Made by a program: the position numbers and the translations under genes. Under the pieces are notes generated by a model that worked only from the letters and a program-made list of their open reading frames with translations, had not been told where the DNA came from and did no database searches. Below are positions 1 to 7,561 of a stretch of DNA of 34,486 nt, piece by piece. Origin of the DNA: Streptomyces sparsogenes. Lineage in GTDB: Bacteria > Actinomycetota > Actinomycetes > Streptomycetales > Streptomycetaceae. Position 1 is the stretch's first letter, and every line of letters starts with the position of its first letter. The DNA is taken from NCBI RefSeq assembly GCF_001704635.1, contig NZ_MAXF01000153.1, forward strand, positions 1 through 34,486, read 5' to 3'.

Positions 1-565
1 CGGGCATCGGTCACTCGGATACGGACGACGTTCGGCCATGACCCGGGGACACCGCTGGCCGGGGGCGTGCGCCCAGGCGTGCAGTGCGACCAGCAGGAGC
101 ACGTTCCGCCGGCTTCTTGGCCTTGATGACCCGGCGGCTCACCCGGCAGCCGGTCCACCCCACTGCCGCGGATCCCCGGCCGACGGCAGCGGTTCAACTT
201 GCGTGACGATCAGTCCGTCTCGTGCCGCTTCGCCCGCACCCACGCTGTGGCGTCCTGCTGCGGTAGTCGCCGTGATCGGCACGGCGCCCGTACGGCAGGC
301 GCTGCCCATGTCCTCCATCGTTTCCTCGCTGCCCCGCGCCTGCTCCAGCTGGGTTTCGACTACATCCTGGCGGTGGTGACCGGAGACGACGCCCAGGCCG
401 CGCGGCTCGTGCCCGAGGTGCAGCACCTGCCGGGGCTGTTGCCGGGCATCGCGGAACTGATCATGTTCCCCCGTGACCGCGTTGAACGACAGTGCCGCCC
501 CTGAGCCGACTCTTTCGCCCTGGACGTGGTCGGTGTCCCCGCCGGCGGCCGACGCGTTCACTCAA
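1..565. other. Stretch without a supported gene
   Basis: I see no convincing complete gene here. A plus-strand frame ending at 504 reads plausibly from about 350 (residues QLGFDYILAVVTGDD, then a Leu/Pro-rich tail), with G/C-rich third positions, but it has no recognisable upstream half. It could be the 3' end of a decayed gene. The minus-strand frame over 139-561 has biased composition and no family resemblance, and I treat it as antisense noise. Confidence 0.2.
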
Positions 566-1084
566 TTACGGAAGGAGTTTCGCCTGGCTCGCCCACTGCC
601 GGAGGTCGCCGCAGGTTGCGGTTGTTGTCCGGCTACGGCTGGCCAGAGTGTCGAAGGTGGCACGTACCTGGCTGCCGAGGTAGGCAAACACATGAGCCGC
701 GCGGCCGGTCTGGTAGGCGAGCAGCCGAAAGGCAGCGAGATTGTGTTCCTCCATGTCGTCGTCCGCCTGCGCGGGCGCCGCAGACAGGAACTCGTAGTCG
801 CGCCTATTCATGACGGTATGGGCGACGGTGCGCAGTGCCGTGGCGTGCAGGGCTTCGACAGTGGACGGGCGTCCGGCCGCTGCGGCGTCCAGGATGACGG
901 TGTGCATGGTGAGTGCTGCGAAGGTCCCGAGCAATCGCTCCCCCTGGGGCACGTCCAGGCCGCGTTCGCGGAAGTCGTCATGGCGACGATCACGCCGCCA
1001 GGTTTCCTGGTCGATCAGGGGCAGCAGACATCGGCTCAGGGCGCGGCACTCGCGCCAGACGACGTTGTCACGGGCACTGTTCAT
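566..1084 (-). CDS. Hypothetical protein, 172 aa
   Basis: I do not recognise the family. The predicted protein is soluble and probably mostly helical, with several acidic and Arg-rich segments, no signal peptide and no membrane segment. Codon use on this strand has the strong G/C third-position bias of the neighbours, which favours it over the overlapping plus-strand frame. The start is ATG at 1084; no strong ribosome binding site is visible upstream. It lies alone between an unassigned stretch and a serine-recombinase scar, so its context says nothing about function. It could itself be a remnant, since both sides look rearranged. Confidence 0.5.
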   Translation of the reverse strand: MNSARDNVVWRECRALSRCLLPLIDQETWRRDRRHDDFRERGLDVPQGERLLGTFAALTMHTVILDAAAAGRPSTVEALHATALRTVAHTVMNRRDYEFLSAAPAQADDDMEEHNLAAFRLLAYQTGRAAHVFAYLGSQVRATFDTLASRSRTTTATCGDLRQWASQAKLLP

Positions 1085-1110
1085 AGCTGCTGAAGCCCTC
1101 TCGAGAGGTC

Positions 1111-1224
1111 GCGAGGGAGAACATCTACATCGACAAGGCGAGCGGCGCGAAGTCCTCCCGCCCCAAGCTCGACCTGATCATGCAGGTGTAGCCGGGGGGT
1201 GACACGCTGAAGGTCGGCTCGCCC
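1111..1224 (+). pseudogene. Serine recombinase (resolvase/invertase) N-terminal fragment
   Basis: The plus-strand frame reads ENIYIDKASGAKSSRPKLDL, then IMQV, a TAG stop at 1189-1191, and PGGDTLKV. This matches the stretch of resolvase/invertase catalytic domains around the conserved ASGAK..RP and the GDTL/V that precedes the LDRLSRS motif. Everything before (including the catalytic Ser region) and after is missing, and the stop lies inside the conserved segment. It is a short scar of a Tn3- or Pin-type recombinase, not a gene. The family call rests on about 35 residues but the motif is distinctive. Confidence 0.6.
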
Positions 1225-1231
1225 GGTGGGG

Positions 1232-1690
1232 TCAGTTGCGGGTGACGTTCTCAGTGAGCAGGCGGAGCAAGTGCTTCGCGGTGGCGTCCTGCTCGGGTGT
1301 CAGACCCATGGCCTCGCCGATGGCCAGCGGGACGGCGCGGGCCTTCTCCTGAAGGTCCGCGCCGGCCGGGGTGAGGCGTACGGCGACGGAGCGTTCGTCC
1401 TCGGCGCGTCGTTCGCGGCGAATCAGGCCGCCGGTCTCAAGGCGCTTGAGGAGCGGCGAAAGGGTGCTGGATTCCAGCTGGAGCGCTGTGCCCAGCTCCC
1501 GTACGGAGACCGAGCCCTGCTCCCACAGCACCAGCATGACGAGGTACTGCGGGTAGGTCAGCCCCAGCTCGTCCAGCAGTGGACGGTAGCGGGTCGTGAC
1601 CGACCGCGAGGCCGCGTACAGGGCGAAGCAGAGCTGGTCCTGAAGCAGCAGCGAACCCACTGCGGCGTCGTCGCGCGCGTTCTGGTCCAT
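1232..1690 (-). CDS. MarR-family regulator, OhrR-like (organic peroxide sensing type)
   Basis: The 152-residue protein has the MarR winged-helix fold: an N-terminal dimer helix, then LTYPQYLVMLVLWEQ, a recognition region with SSTLSPLLKRLE, and a wing with RRERRAEDERSVAVRLT. It carries the redox-sensing signature of OhrR proteins: a reactive Cys at residue 21 (QLCFALY) with Tyr35 and Tyr46 where OhrR has the tyrosines that contact the oxidised cysteine. OhrR-type proteins repress their targets until the Cys is oxidised by organic hydroperoxides. The gene is divergent from two esterases rather than from an ohr gene, and a 32-bp palindrome lies in the shared promoter. An AAGGA upstream of ATG 1690 supports the start. 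I infer autoregulation and control of the esterases. Confidence 0.87.
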   Translation of the reverse strand: MDQNARDDAAVGSLLLQDQLCFALYAASRSVTTRYRPLLDELGLTYPQYLVMLVLWEQGSVSVRELGTALQLESSTLSPLLKRLETGGLIRRERRAEDERSVAVRLTPAGADLQEKARAVPLAIGEAMGLTPEQDATAKHLLRLLTENVTRN

Positions 1691-1761
1691 GAGCGCCGTC
1701 CTTACCTCTGATGTTCGGCCAGGTACATCCTACCCATTCCAAGCGCCCGCGACTATGTCTT

Positions 1762-1793
1762 GCTCGATTAAGTTGTGCGCGACTGAATCGAGC
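1762..1793. promoter_or_regulatory. 32-bp near-perfect palindrome, likely MarR/OhrR operator
   Basis: The outer arms GCTCGATT (1762-1769) and AATCGAGC (1786-1793) are perfectly inverted. The inner part, TTAAGTTGTGCGCGACTGAA at 1768-1787, is also palindromic apart from a few positions. The whole is centred at 1777/1778. It lies between the divergent regulator and esterase starts and covers the -35 and spacer of the esterase promoter, the expected place for a repressor site. Binding is inferred. Confidence 0.7.
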
Positions 1794-1801
1794 GCTATGG
1801 T
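1773..1801 (+). promoter_or_regulatory. Predicted sigma-70-type promoter of the esterase operon
   Basis: TTGTGC at 1773-1778 and TATGGT at 1796-1801 are separated by 17 bp, predicting a transcript start near 1808. That leaves a leader of about 69 nt before the ATG at 1877, which has a strong AAGGAG (1866-1871). A GTG at 1808 could alternatively be a leaderless start. The palindrome at 1762-1793 overlaps the -35 and most of the spacer. Confidence 0.5.
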
Positions 1802-1876
1802 GTTCTCGTGACCGCCGAACGGCCGGATACATCGGTCGCCGAGGCCACCGCCCCGGCATCAGCCCAAGGAGTCCCC

Positions 1877-2842
1877 ATGCCCGAGAACATCACCGGCCCC
1901 GCACTGGAACCGGCCGCCGCCGCATTCTCCGAGGCCACCGCCAACCCGCCGTATCTGTTCGACCTCGGTCCGATCGAGGGCCGCAAGGCCGTCGACGAGG
2001 TCCAGTCCGGCGAGATCGCCAAGCCCGAGATCGCCGAGGAGTGGGTGACCGTGCAGGGCGGGCCCACCGGCACCGTCCGGGCGCGCATCGTCCGTCCCGT
2101 CGGTGCCGCCGGTCCGCTGCCCGTTGTCATCTACATCCACGGTGCGGGCTGGGTCTTCGGCAACGCCCACACCCACGACCGCCTGGTGCGCGAACTCGCC
2201 GTCGACGCTAACGCCGCGGTCGTCTTCCCCGAGTACGACCTCTCGCCCGAGGCCCGCTACCCCGTCGCGATCGAGCAGAATTACGCCGTCGCCCGCTGGG
2301 TCGTCACTGACGGCGCTTCAAAGGGCCTGGACGCCAGCCGGATCGCGGTGGCCGGTGACTCCGTCGGCGGCAACATGGCAGCCGCGCTGACCTTGATGGC
2401 CAAGCAGCGCGGGGACGTCCCCCTGGTGCAGCAGGTGCTCTTCTACCCGGTCACCGATGCCAACTTCAGCACGGCCTCCTACCGGGAGTTCGCCGACGGA
2501 CCCTGGCTGACCCGCAAGGCCATGAAGTGGTTCTGGGACGCCTACGCCCCCAACGCCGAGGATCGCAAGCAGATCCTCGCCTCGCCACTGCGCGCGAGCC
2601 TCAACCAGCTCAAGGGCCTGCCCAAGGCCCTGGTCATCACCGACGAGGCCGACGTCCTGCGCGACGAGGGCGAGGCCTACGCGGGCAAGCTCCGCACCGC
2701 CGGCGTCCCCGTCACCGCCGTCCGCTACCAGGGCATCATCCACGACTTCGTCATGCTCAACGCCCTGCGCGAGACGCACGCCGCCGAGGCCGCCATCGCC
2801 CAGGCCATCGCAACCCTGCGCACCGCACTCGGCACCGCCTGA
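1877..2842 (+). CDS. Alpha/beta hydrolase, HSL-family esterase (cytoplasmic paralogue)
   Basis: The 321-residue protein belongs to the hormone-sensitive-lipase-like family of carboxylesterases. HGAGW at 88-92 is the oxyanion-hole HGGG-type motif, here with Ala replacing one Gly. The nucleophile elbow is GDSVG with Ser162, the likely catalytic Asp is 259 in DVLRDEG, and the His is 289 in IIHDF. No signal peptide is present. I chose ATG 1877 because AAGGAG lies 6 nt upstream; the frame stays open back to a GTG at 1808, and those 23 residues lack conserved features. It is followed by a secreted paralogue and is divergent from an OhrR-like regulator, so peroxide-linked induction is plausible. The substrate is unknown. 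Confidence 0.85.
   Translation: MPENITGPALEPAAAAFSEATANPPYLFDLGPIEGRKAVDEVQSGEIAKPEIAEEWVTVQGGPTGTVRARIVRPVGAAGPLPVVIYIHGAGWVFGNAHTHDRLVRELAVDANAAVVFPEYDLSPEARYPVAIEQNYAVARWVVTDGASKGLDASRIAVAGDSVGGNMAAALTLMAKQRGDVPLVQQVLFYPVTDANFSTASYREFADGPWLTRKAMKWFWDAYAPNAEDRKQILASPLRASLNQLKGLPKALVITDEADVLRDEGEAYAGKLRTAGVPVTAVRYQGIIHDFVMLNALRETHAAEAAIAQAIATLRTALGTA
2430..2676 (+). repeat. 247-bp block identical to 3622-3868 (copy 1)
   Basis: By eye every base from AGCAGGTGCTCTTC to GACGAGGGCGAGGC matches the block at 3622-3868, at an offset of 1192. The flanking parts of the two esterase genes are clearly diverged, including at silent positions. This looks like gene conversion or a recent recombination patch rather than whole-gene duplication. 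Confidence 0.85.
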
Positions 2843-2960
2843 GCGCGCTCAGCCACATCCGGCGCCCGTAACACCCCCGCACTACACCCGGCCGGACCGC
2901 CCGGGTCCCGCCTCAGTACCCGCGTGGCGCGCACCCTGCACCACGCACCAGGAGTTCCCC

Positions 2961-4037
2961 ATGCGCACCGCACCTGTCCGAATCAACCGCAAGATCGCCG
3001 TCGCCGCAGCAGCCGCCCTCATCGCCGGGGTGACCATCACCGCCCACGCGTCGGCCTCACCCGCCGCACCGTCCGCCACCACGACCGCCCCGGTGCTGGA
3101 AAAGGACGCCCAGGCGTTCGCCGACGCGGCCGCGAAGAACCCGCCCATCTACACCCTGTCCTACGGCGACGCCCGCAAGGCACTCGACAGCGCGCAGGCC
3201 GGCCCCGTGGACAAGCTCCCGGCGGACATCAGCCACCGCACCCTCAAGGTGGGACCCACCGGCGAGGTGACCATCCGGATCGTCCGTCCCGCCGGAGTGA
3301 GCGGCAAGCTCCCGGCCGTCATGTACTTCCACGGCGGCGGCTGGGTCCTCGGCAACGAGAACACCCACGACCGGCTGGTGCGGCAGATCGCCAACGGAGC
3401 CCGCGCTGCGGTCATCTTCGTCGACTACACGCCCTCGCCCGAGGCGCGCTACCCCATCGCCATCGAGCAGGCGTACGCGGCCACCAAGTGGGTCGCCGAG
3501 CACGGTGACGAGATCAACGTCGACGGCTCCCGGATCGCCGTCGCCGGCGACAGTGTCGGCGGCAACATGACCGCCGCCGTCACCCTCATGGCCAAGCAGC
3601 GCCGCGGCCCTGCCCTGCGCGAGCAGGTGCTCTTCTACCCGGTCACCGATGCCAACTTCAGCACGGCCTCCTACCGGGAGTTCGCCGACGGACCCTGGCT
3701 GACCCGCAAGGCCATGAAGTGGTTCTGGGACGCCTACGCCCCCAACGCCGAGGATCGCAAGCAGATCCTCGCCTCGCCACTGCGCGCGAGCCTCAACCAG
3801 CTCAAGGGCCTGCCCAAGGCCCTGGTCATCACCGACGAGGCCGACGTCCTGCGCGACGAGGGCGAGGCGTACGCCGCCAAGCTCCGCGCCGCCGGCAACG
3901 ACATCACCACCGTCCGCTACCAGGGCACCATCCACGACTTCGCCATGCTCAACGCCCTCGCCCACACCAACGCCGCCAAGACAGCCGTCGACCAGGCCAA
4001 CCACTTCCTCTACACCGGCCTTCACAGCGGCTCCTGA
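2961..4037 (+). CDS. Secreted alpha/beta hydrolase, HSL-family esterase
   Basis: The 358-residue protein is a paralogue of the preceding esterase with an added N-terminal export signal: basic residues (MRTAPVRINRK), a hydrophobic Ala/Ile/Val core at about 11-28 and a likely AxA cleavage near 30-33. There is no twin arginine, so Sec export is likely. The catalytic elements are HGGGW at 124-128, GDSVG with Ser198, Asp295 in DVLRDEG and His325 in TIHDF. AGGAG at 2950-2954 sits 6 nt before the ATG. The gap of about 118 bp and the same strand suggest co-transcription with the cytoplasmic paralogue under the same promoter. Residues encoded by 3622-3868 are identical in both proteins. The substrate, and why one copy is exported, cannot be read from sequence. 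Confidence 0.86.
   Translation: MRTAPVRINRKIAVAAAAALIAGVTITAHASASPAAPSATTTAPVLEKDAQAFADAAAKNPPIYTLSYGDARKALDSAQAGPVDKLPADISHRTLKVGPTGEVTIRIVRPAGVSGKLPAVMYFHGGGWVLGNENTHDRLVRQIANGARAAVIFVDYTPSPEARYPIAIEQAYAATKWVAEHGDEINVDGSRIAVAGDSVGGNMTAAVTLMAKQRRGPALREQVLFYPVTDANFSTASYREFADGPWLTRKAMKWFWDAYAPNAEDRKQILASPLRASLNQLKGLPKALVITDEADVLRDEGEAYAAKLRAAGNDITTVRYQGTIHDFAMLNALAHTNAAKTAVDQANHFLYTGLHSGS
3622..3868 (+). repeat. 247-bp block identical to 2430-2676 (copy 2)
   Basis: Second copy of the identical block. It encodes the region from the strand after the nucleophile elbow to just past the catalytic Asp loop. Divergence resumes abruptly at 3869 (G here, C at 2677). Confidence 0.85.
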
Positions 4038-4243
4038 CCCCCGCTCCAGAGCGGACCGGCTCCGGCCGTGCCGCCGAGCCCGGGCCCGCGGCGGGGAGCG
4101 TGAGGACCAGTTCGACCTCCCCCGGCGCACGGGACGGCGCCGCCATCGACGCGGCCTTCGCCCAGCCGCAGCCGGTCGGCAGAGCCAGTGGAGCGTGGTC
4201 CGCAGCCCGCCCGCGGGCCCAAAGACCCAGAGAAGCATCAGAG

Positions 4244-4303
4244 ATGCCGCCGCGCCCTTCCCTGACCCGCTAAGTAGCGGGTCAGGGAAGGGCGCGGCGG
4301 CAT
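4244..4303. terminator. Perfect 28-bp-arm hairpin between convergent genes
   Basis: Arms at 4244-4271 and 4276-4303 are perfectly complementary around a 4-nt AAGT loop. The hairpin sits between the plus-strand esterase operon and the minus-strand cynR, so a bidirectional terminator is likely. There is no clear T-tract, which is usual for actinomycete hairpin terminators. I see no gene in the rest of 4038-4592. Confidence 0.75.
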
Positions 4304-4592
4304 TCGCGCATCAGGTGTCCCGGTGGCCACACGTATCCACGGTCCGCCCTCAAGCCGGAAGAAATCGCTCCGGAGGCGGCATTCCCGAACGTCGGGCCTG
4401 TGTCCTGCCCGGCTGCTGGCCGTGACGGTGACAGCGGCGTCCGTGACCGACCGCGAGAGCTGAGCGAGCCGTGCGGGCCTTGCCAGCCGATCAGAGGGCG
4501 TGCCGTACGAAGGGAGAGTTCCACGGCTCGGCCTGTCCGCTCGACCGACGGCGTCCCTGTGCCATGGGCCACCGCCTGCTGCCTCCGCGACC

Positions 4593-5501
4593 TCACGGGG
4601 AGGAGGAGTATCCGCTGGAGGCGACCCATTGTCGGGTGAGGTGGGTGAAAGCCCGGGCGGCAGCGCTTTGGTAGGAGCCCGAGCGGCAGAGCAGAGTGAC
4701 AGTGCGCTCGGGCAGAGGCGGGTCGAGGGGGACGGCACGCAGATGCGGGTGATCCCGGGCGATGGCCTCGGGCAGCACAGATGCCAGAGGGGTGCGCTGG
4801 ATCATTTCGGCGACGGCATTGATCGAGTTGGCTTCCATCGCGATGCGCGGTGTGGTGCGGTGCTGATCGAAGTAGGTGTCGATGTGCCTGCGGGTGGCGA
4901 AGTCGCTGCTGAGCAGGGCCAGGGGGCGGCTTTCCAGTTCGCGCACGGGTAGTGGGTCTGTCCGGTCGGCGTAGGGGTGGTGGGTGCCGACGACGAGGCT
5001 GAGGGCTTCGGTGAACAAGTCGTCCGTGGTGATGCCGGGCAGGTGGGCACCGCGAAAGGCGATCCCGAGGTCGAGGTCGTCGGCAAGGAGGGCGGACTCA
5101 ATGCGGTCCTGCGTCATCTCCCTGATGCTCAGGGTGATGTCGGGATGACGGACGTGGAACTGTCCGGTGAGGGGGCCGATGAGGTAGGCGGTGAAGGTGG
5201 GGGTGACCGCCAGGCGCAGACTGCCGCGGGAGAGGTCGGCCACGTCGTGGACGGCGCGTTCGGCAGCGGCGAGTTCCTGCAGGGCGCGACGGGCGTAGTG
5301 GACGTAGGTCTCGCCGGCGTCGGTGAGGCGCACGGCACGACCCGTACGGTCAAGCAACTGCGTGCCCATCAGGCGTTCCATCTGTCTGATCTGCTGGGAC
5401 AGGGTCGGCTGGGAGATGTGCAGGATTTCGGCGGCGCGGGTGAAGCTGCCTTGTTCGGCGACGGCGAGCAGATAGCGCAGATGACGGAGTTCGAAGCCCA
5501 T
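4593..5501 (-). CDS. cynR: LysR-family regulator of the cyanate operon (CynR-like)
   Basis: The 302-residue protein begins MGFELRHLRYLLAVAEQGSF, the standard LysR-type helix-turn-helix (residues about 1-60, with FTRAAEILHISQPTLSQQI), followed by a two-lobe effector domain. CynR of other bacteria activates cyanase and carbonic anhydrase genes in response to cyanate. The gene is divergent from cynT-cynS, the classic arrangement, which is the main basis for the symbol. The frame is open upstream to 5570, but the family N-terminus fits the ATG at 5501. No clear ribosome binding site precedes it, so a leaderless mRNA is possible. Confidence 0.82.
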   Translation of the reverse strand: MGFELRHLRYLLAVAEQGSFTRAAEILHISQPTLSQQIRQMERLMGTQLLDRTGRAVRLTDAGETYVHYARRALQELAAAERAVHDVADLSRGSLRLAVTPTFTAYLIGPLTGQFHVRHPDITLSIREMTQDRIESALLADDLDLGIAFRGAHLPGITTDDLFTEALSLVVGTHHPYADRTDPLPVRELESRPLALLSSDFATRRHIDTYFDQHRTTPRIAMEANSINAVAEMIQRTPLASVLPEAIARDHPHLRAVPLDPPLPERTVTLLCRSGSYQSAAARAFTHLTRQWVASSGYSSSP

Positions 5502-5625
5502 GACATCACTATAGATGTAGCCAATAGATCTTATATTCAGGGCGTCTTGGACGCTATAAGCACAGTTCATGCATGGTGGATTTCGTCAACCCGCACCAGT
5601 CGGGCACTGGCCGAAAGGAGTGATC
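5502..5625. promoter_or_regulatory. Divergent cynR-cynT control region
   Basis: This 124-bp spacer holds an A/T-rich island (about 5505-5537) unusual for this DNA. It contains the direct repeat ATAGAT at 5511-5516 and 5524-5529, then TTATATT at 5531-5537, and the inverted repeat GCGTC/GACGC at 5542-5554. LysR-type activators bind A/T-rich sites in such divergent spacers. The exact CynR site and -10/-35 elements are not clear. Confidence 0.5.
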
Positions 5626-6234
5626 ATGCAAGACCTCGCCGAGGGAGTCGCGCATTTCCAGCGGGGCGTCTTCCCCGCCAAGGCGGCGCGCTTTCAGCAC
5701 CTGGCCACCACGCACCGGCCCAGCACCCTGTTCATCAGCTGCTCCGACGCCCGCGTCATACCGGAGCTGATCACACAGAGCGAGCCGGGCGAGCTGTTCG
5801 TCATCCGGACGGCCGGGAACCTGGTGCCCGCCTACACCCCGAACGCTGATGGGGTCGCGGCGAGCATCGAGTACGCCGTCGCCGTCCTGGGCGTGTCCGG
5901 CATCGTCGTCTGCGGGCATTCCGCCTGTGGCGCGATGACCGCCCTGGCGGACGAGCACGACCTCGCCGCCCTGCCGGCCGTCGCCCACTGGCTGCGGCAT
6001 GCGGAGGCCTCCCGGGTCCGTACGGCCTGTGCCGAGCCCGGCGAGGACAAGGTGAGCGTCCTGGTACGGAACAACGTGATCGCTCAGCTGGCGAACCTGG
6101 CGACGCACCCCAGCGTCGTCCGGGCACTGGCGGCGAAGACCCTCACGCTGCGCGGCTGGGTCTACGACATCCCCACCGGCGCGGTCGACCAGCTCGACCC
6201 GGTCACGGGTTGCTCCGCCGCCCTCGCGGCCTGA
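5626..6234 (+). CDS. cynT: Beta-class carbonic anhydrase of the cyanate operon
   Basis: The 202-residue protein interconverts CO2 and bicarbonate. In cyanate operons it supplies the bicarbonate that cyanase consumes and limits its loss as CO2. The zinc ligands are visible: Cys39 and Asp41 in ISCSDARV, and His98 with Cys101 in VCGHSACGAM. The length and the C-terminal YDIPTGAVDQLD segment fit the beta class. AAAGGAG at 5614-5620 fixes the ATG at 5626, although the frame extends to 5569. cynS follows 111 bp downstream with its own ribosome binding site. Confidence 0.92.
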   Translation: MQDLAEGVAHFQRGVFPAKAARFQHLATTHRPSTLFISCSDARVIPELITQSEPGELFVIRTAGNLVPAYTPNADGVAASIEYAVAVLGVSGIVVCGHSACGAMTALADEHDLAALPAVAHWLRHAEASRVRTACAEPGEDKVSVLVRNNVIAQLANLATHPSVVRALAAKTLTLRGWVYDIPTGAVDQLDPVTGCSAALAA

Positions 6235-6345
6235 GCTGCCCTGGCCCTTTCGTCCAGGCCGCCGTCCGGCGGCCTGATCCCCTGACCGTATGACTCCGCT
6301 GAGCTCGCTGTAGGGCGGGCCGGCATGTTGGAAAGGAGCACCCTC

Positions 6346-6816
6346 ATGGTGCACGCTCAGTTCGACCCTGCCGCCCGGCAGGCCCTGGCCGCTGTGGTTG
6401 TCGAGGCCAAGACGCGCAAGGACCTGACCTGGCAGGAGATCGCCGACGCCAGCGGCCTGTCGGTCGCGTTCACGACCGCCGCCCTGCTGGGCCAGCATCC
6501 GCTGCCGGAGGCCGCCGCCAGGGCGGTCGCCGAGCTGCTGGACCTGGACGAGGAGGCGGCAGTGCTGCTGCAGGCCATCCCGACCCGGGGCTCCATTCCC
6601 GGCGGCGTCCCGACCGACCCGACGATCTACCGTTTCTACGAGATCGTCCAGATCTACGGCACCACGCTCAAGGCCCTGGTCCACGAGCAGTTCGGCGACG
6701 GCATCATCAGCGCGATCAACTTCAAACTCGACGTCAAGAAGGTCGCCGACCCCGAAGGCGGCGAGCGCGCGGTGATCACCCTGGACGGCAAGTACCTGCC
6801 CACCAAACCGTTCTGA
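6346..6816 (+). CDS. cynS: Cyanate hydratase (cyanase)
   Basis: The enzyme converts cyanate plus bicarbonate to ammonia and CO2 by way of carbamate. The 156-residue length equals the E. coli enzyme, and the catalytic triad falls at the same positions: Arg96 and Glu99 in YRFYEIVQIYG, and Ser122 in DGIISAI. The N-terminal part is the POU-like helical domain (residues about 10-75) and the C-terminal part the decamer-forming catalytic domain. GAAAGGAG at 6331-6338 selects the ATG at 6346; an in-frame ATG at 6325 lies upstream of it. This completes an intact cynR-cynT-cynS set for cyanate detoxification and nitrogen recovery. Confidence 0.95.
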   Translation: MVHAQFDPAARQALAAVVVEAKTRKDLTWQEIADASGLSVAFTTAALLGQHPLPEAAARAVAELLDLDEEAAVLLQAIPTRGSIPGGVPTDPTIYRFYEIVQIYGTTLKALVHEQFGDGIISAINFKLDVKKVADPEGGERAVITLDGKYLPTKPF

Positions 6817-7050
6817 TCCGGCGATCGGCCATGCCGGGGCCGTGTGGATGAGGCGCCCGGTGGTCCCGCCGTCGGCTTCGAGTGATCGGAGTTGCCGCCG
6901 CGGACCGCTGCCTGCGGACGTCTGCGTTGCCCCCGGCCTCGTGTTCACGTAACGGGGCCAGGGGGACACCGGCGACGCGATCGCGTGAGCATACGGGGAC
7001 GGTGACCGCGCCCCAGGAGCGCCGGGTTCCGGTGACCGCACAATGGGCCC

Positions 7051-7514
7051 GTGACCCATGCTCCGATCGCTCGTCATCTGCTCCGTGCCACGGATCTCGC
7101 GGATGCCCGCTACTTCGAGGCACTCACTGTCGCCGACATGGCTCGGCCGCCGCGCTGTCCCCGGCCCACTTCAGCCGCTACTTCAAGGCGGCGTTCGGCG
7201 AGTCGCCACACCAGTACCTGCTGACTCGCCGCCTGGAGCGGGCCGCCGCCCTGCTGCCTGCGACCGACTGGACGGTGACCGCGATCGGCGCCGCCGTCGG
7301 TGCGCGGAGTATCGATTCGTTCACGACGAGTTTCCGCAGGACGTATGGGATGACCCCGCAGACGTACCGGGCGGCGCACCCGCCCGCCGCACGTCATGTG
7401 CGCATCCCTCGCTGTGTGGCGATGGCCTGTGGACGGCCGCGGAACCACACGTTTCGAGAAGACGTGACGGACCTGTGGGTAATAGGTCCGTTCACACGAT
7501 GCCCCGCCACCTGA
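7051..7514 (+). pseudogene. AraC-family regulator with a one-base frameshift
   Basis: The gene starts at GTG 7051 and reads THAPIARHLLRATDLADARY, then FEALTVADMAR, typical of short actinobacterial AraC-type regulators. The conserved continuation AAALSPAHFSRYFKAAFGES, then PHQYLLTRRLERAAALL, lies in the next frame. The shift is at 7141-7147 (ATGGCTCGGCC), where one extra G would restore the frame. After it the double helix-turn-helix is intact to DSFTTSFRRTYGMTPQTYRA and the frame ends at 7514. As given, the protein cannot be made without a frameshift. Such regulators are often paired with VOC genes; here a frameshifted VOC gene lies 1 kb downstream. It is either a real pseudogene or a homopolymer sequencing error. 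Confidence 0.75.
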
Positions 7515-7561
7515 ACGCGCTTGGCTGGGACATCTCCCACACTCAGTCGAAGGGCACCGCC

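Noticed and set aside
473..1093. Plus-strand open frame of 206 aa over the hypothetical gene
   Set aside because: Its codon bias is that of a shadow frame; the minus-strand frame has the expected G/C third positions.
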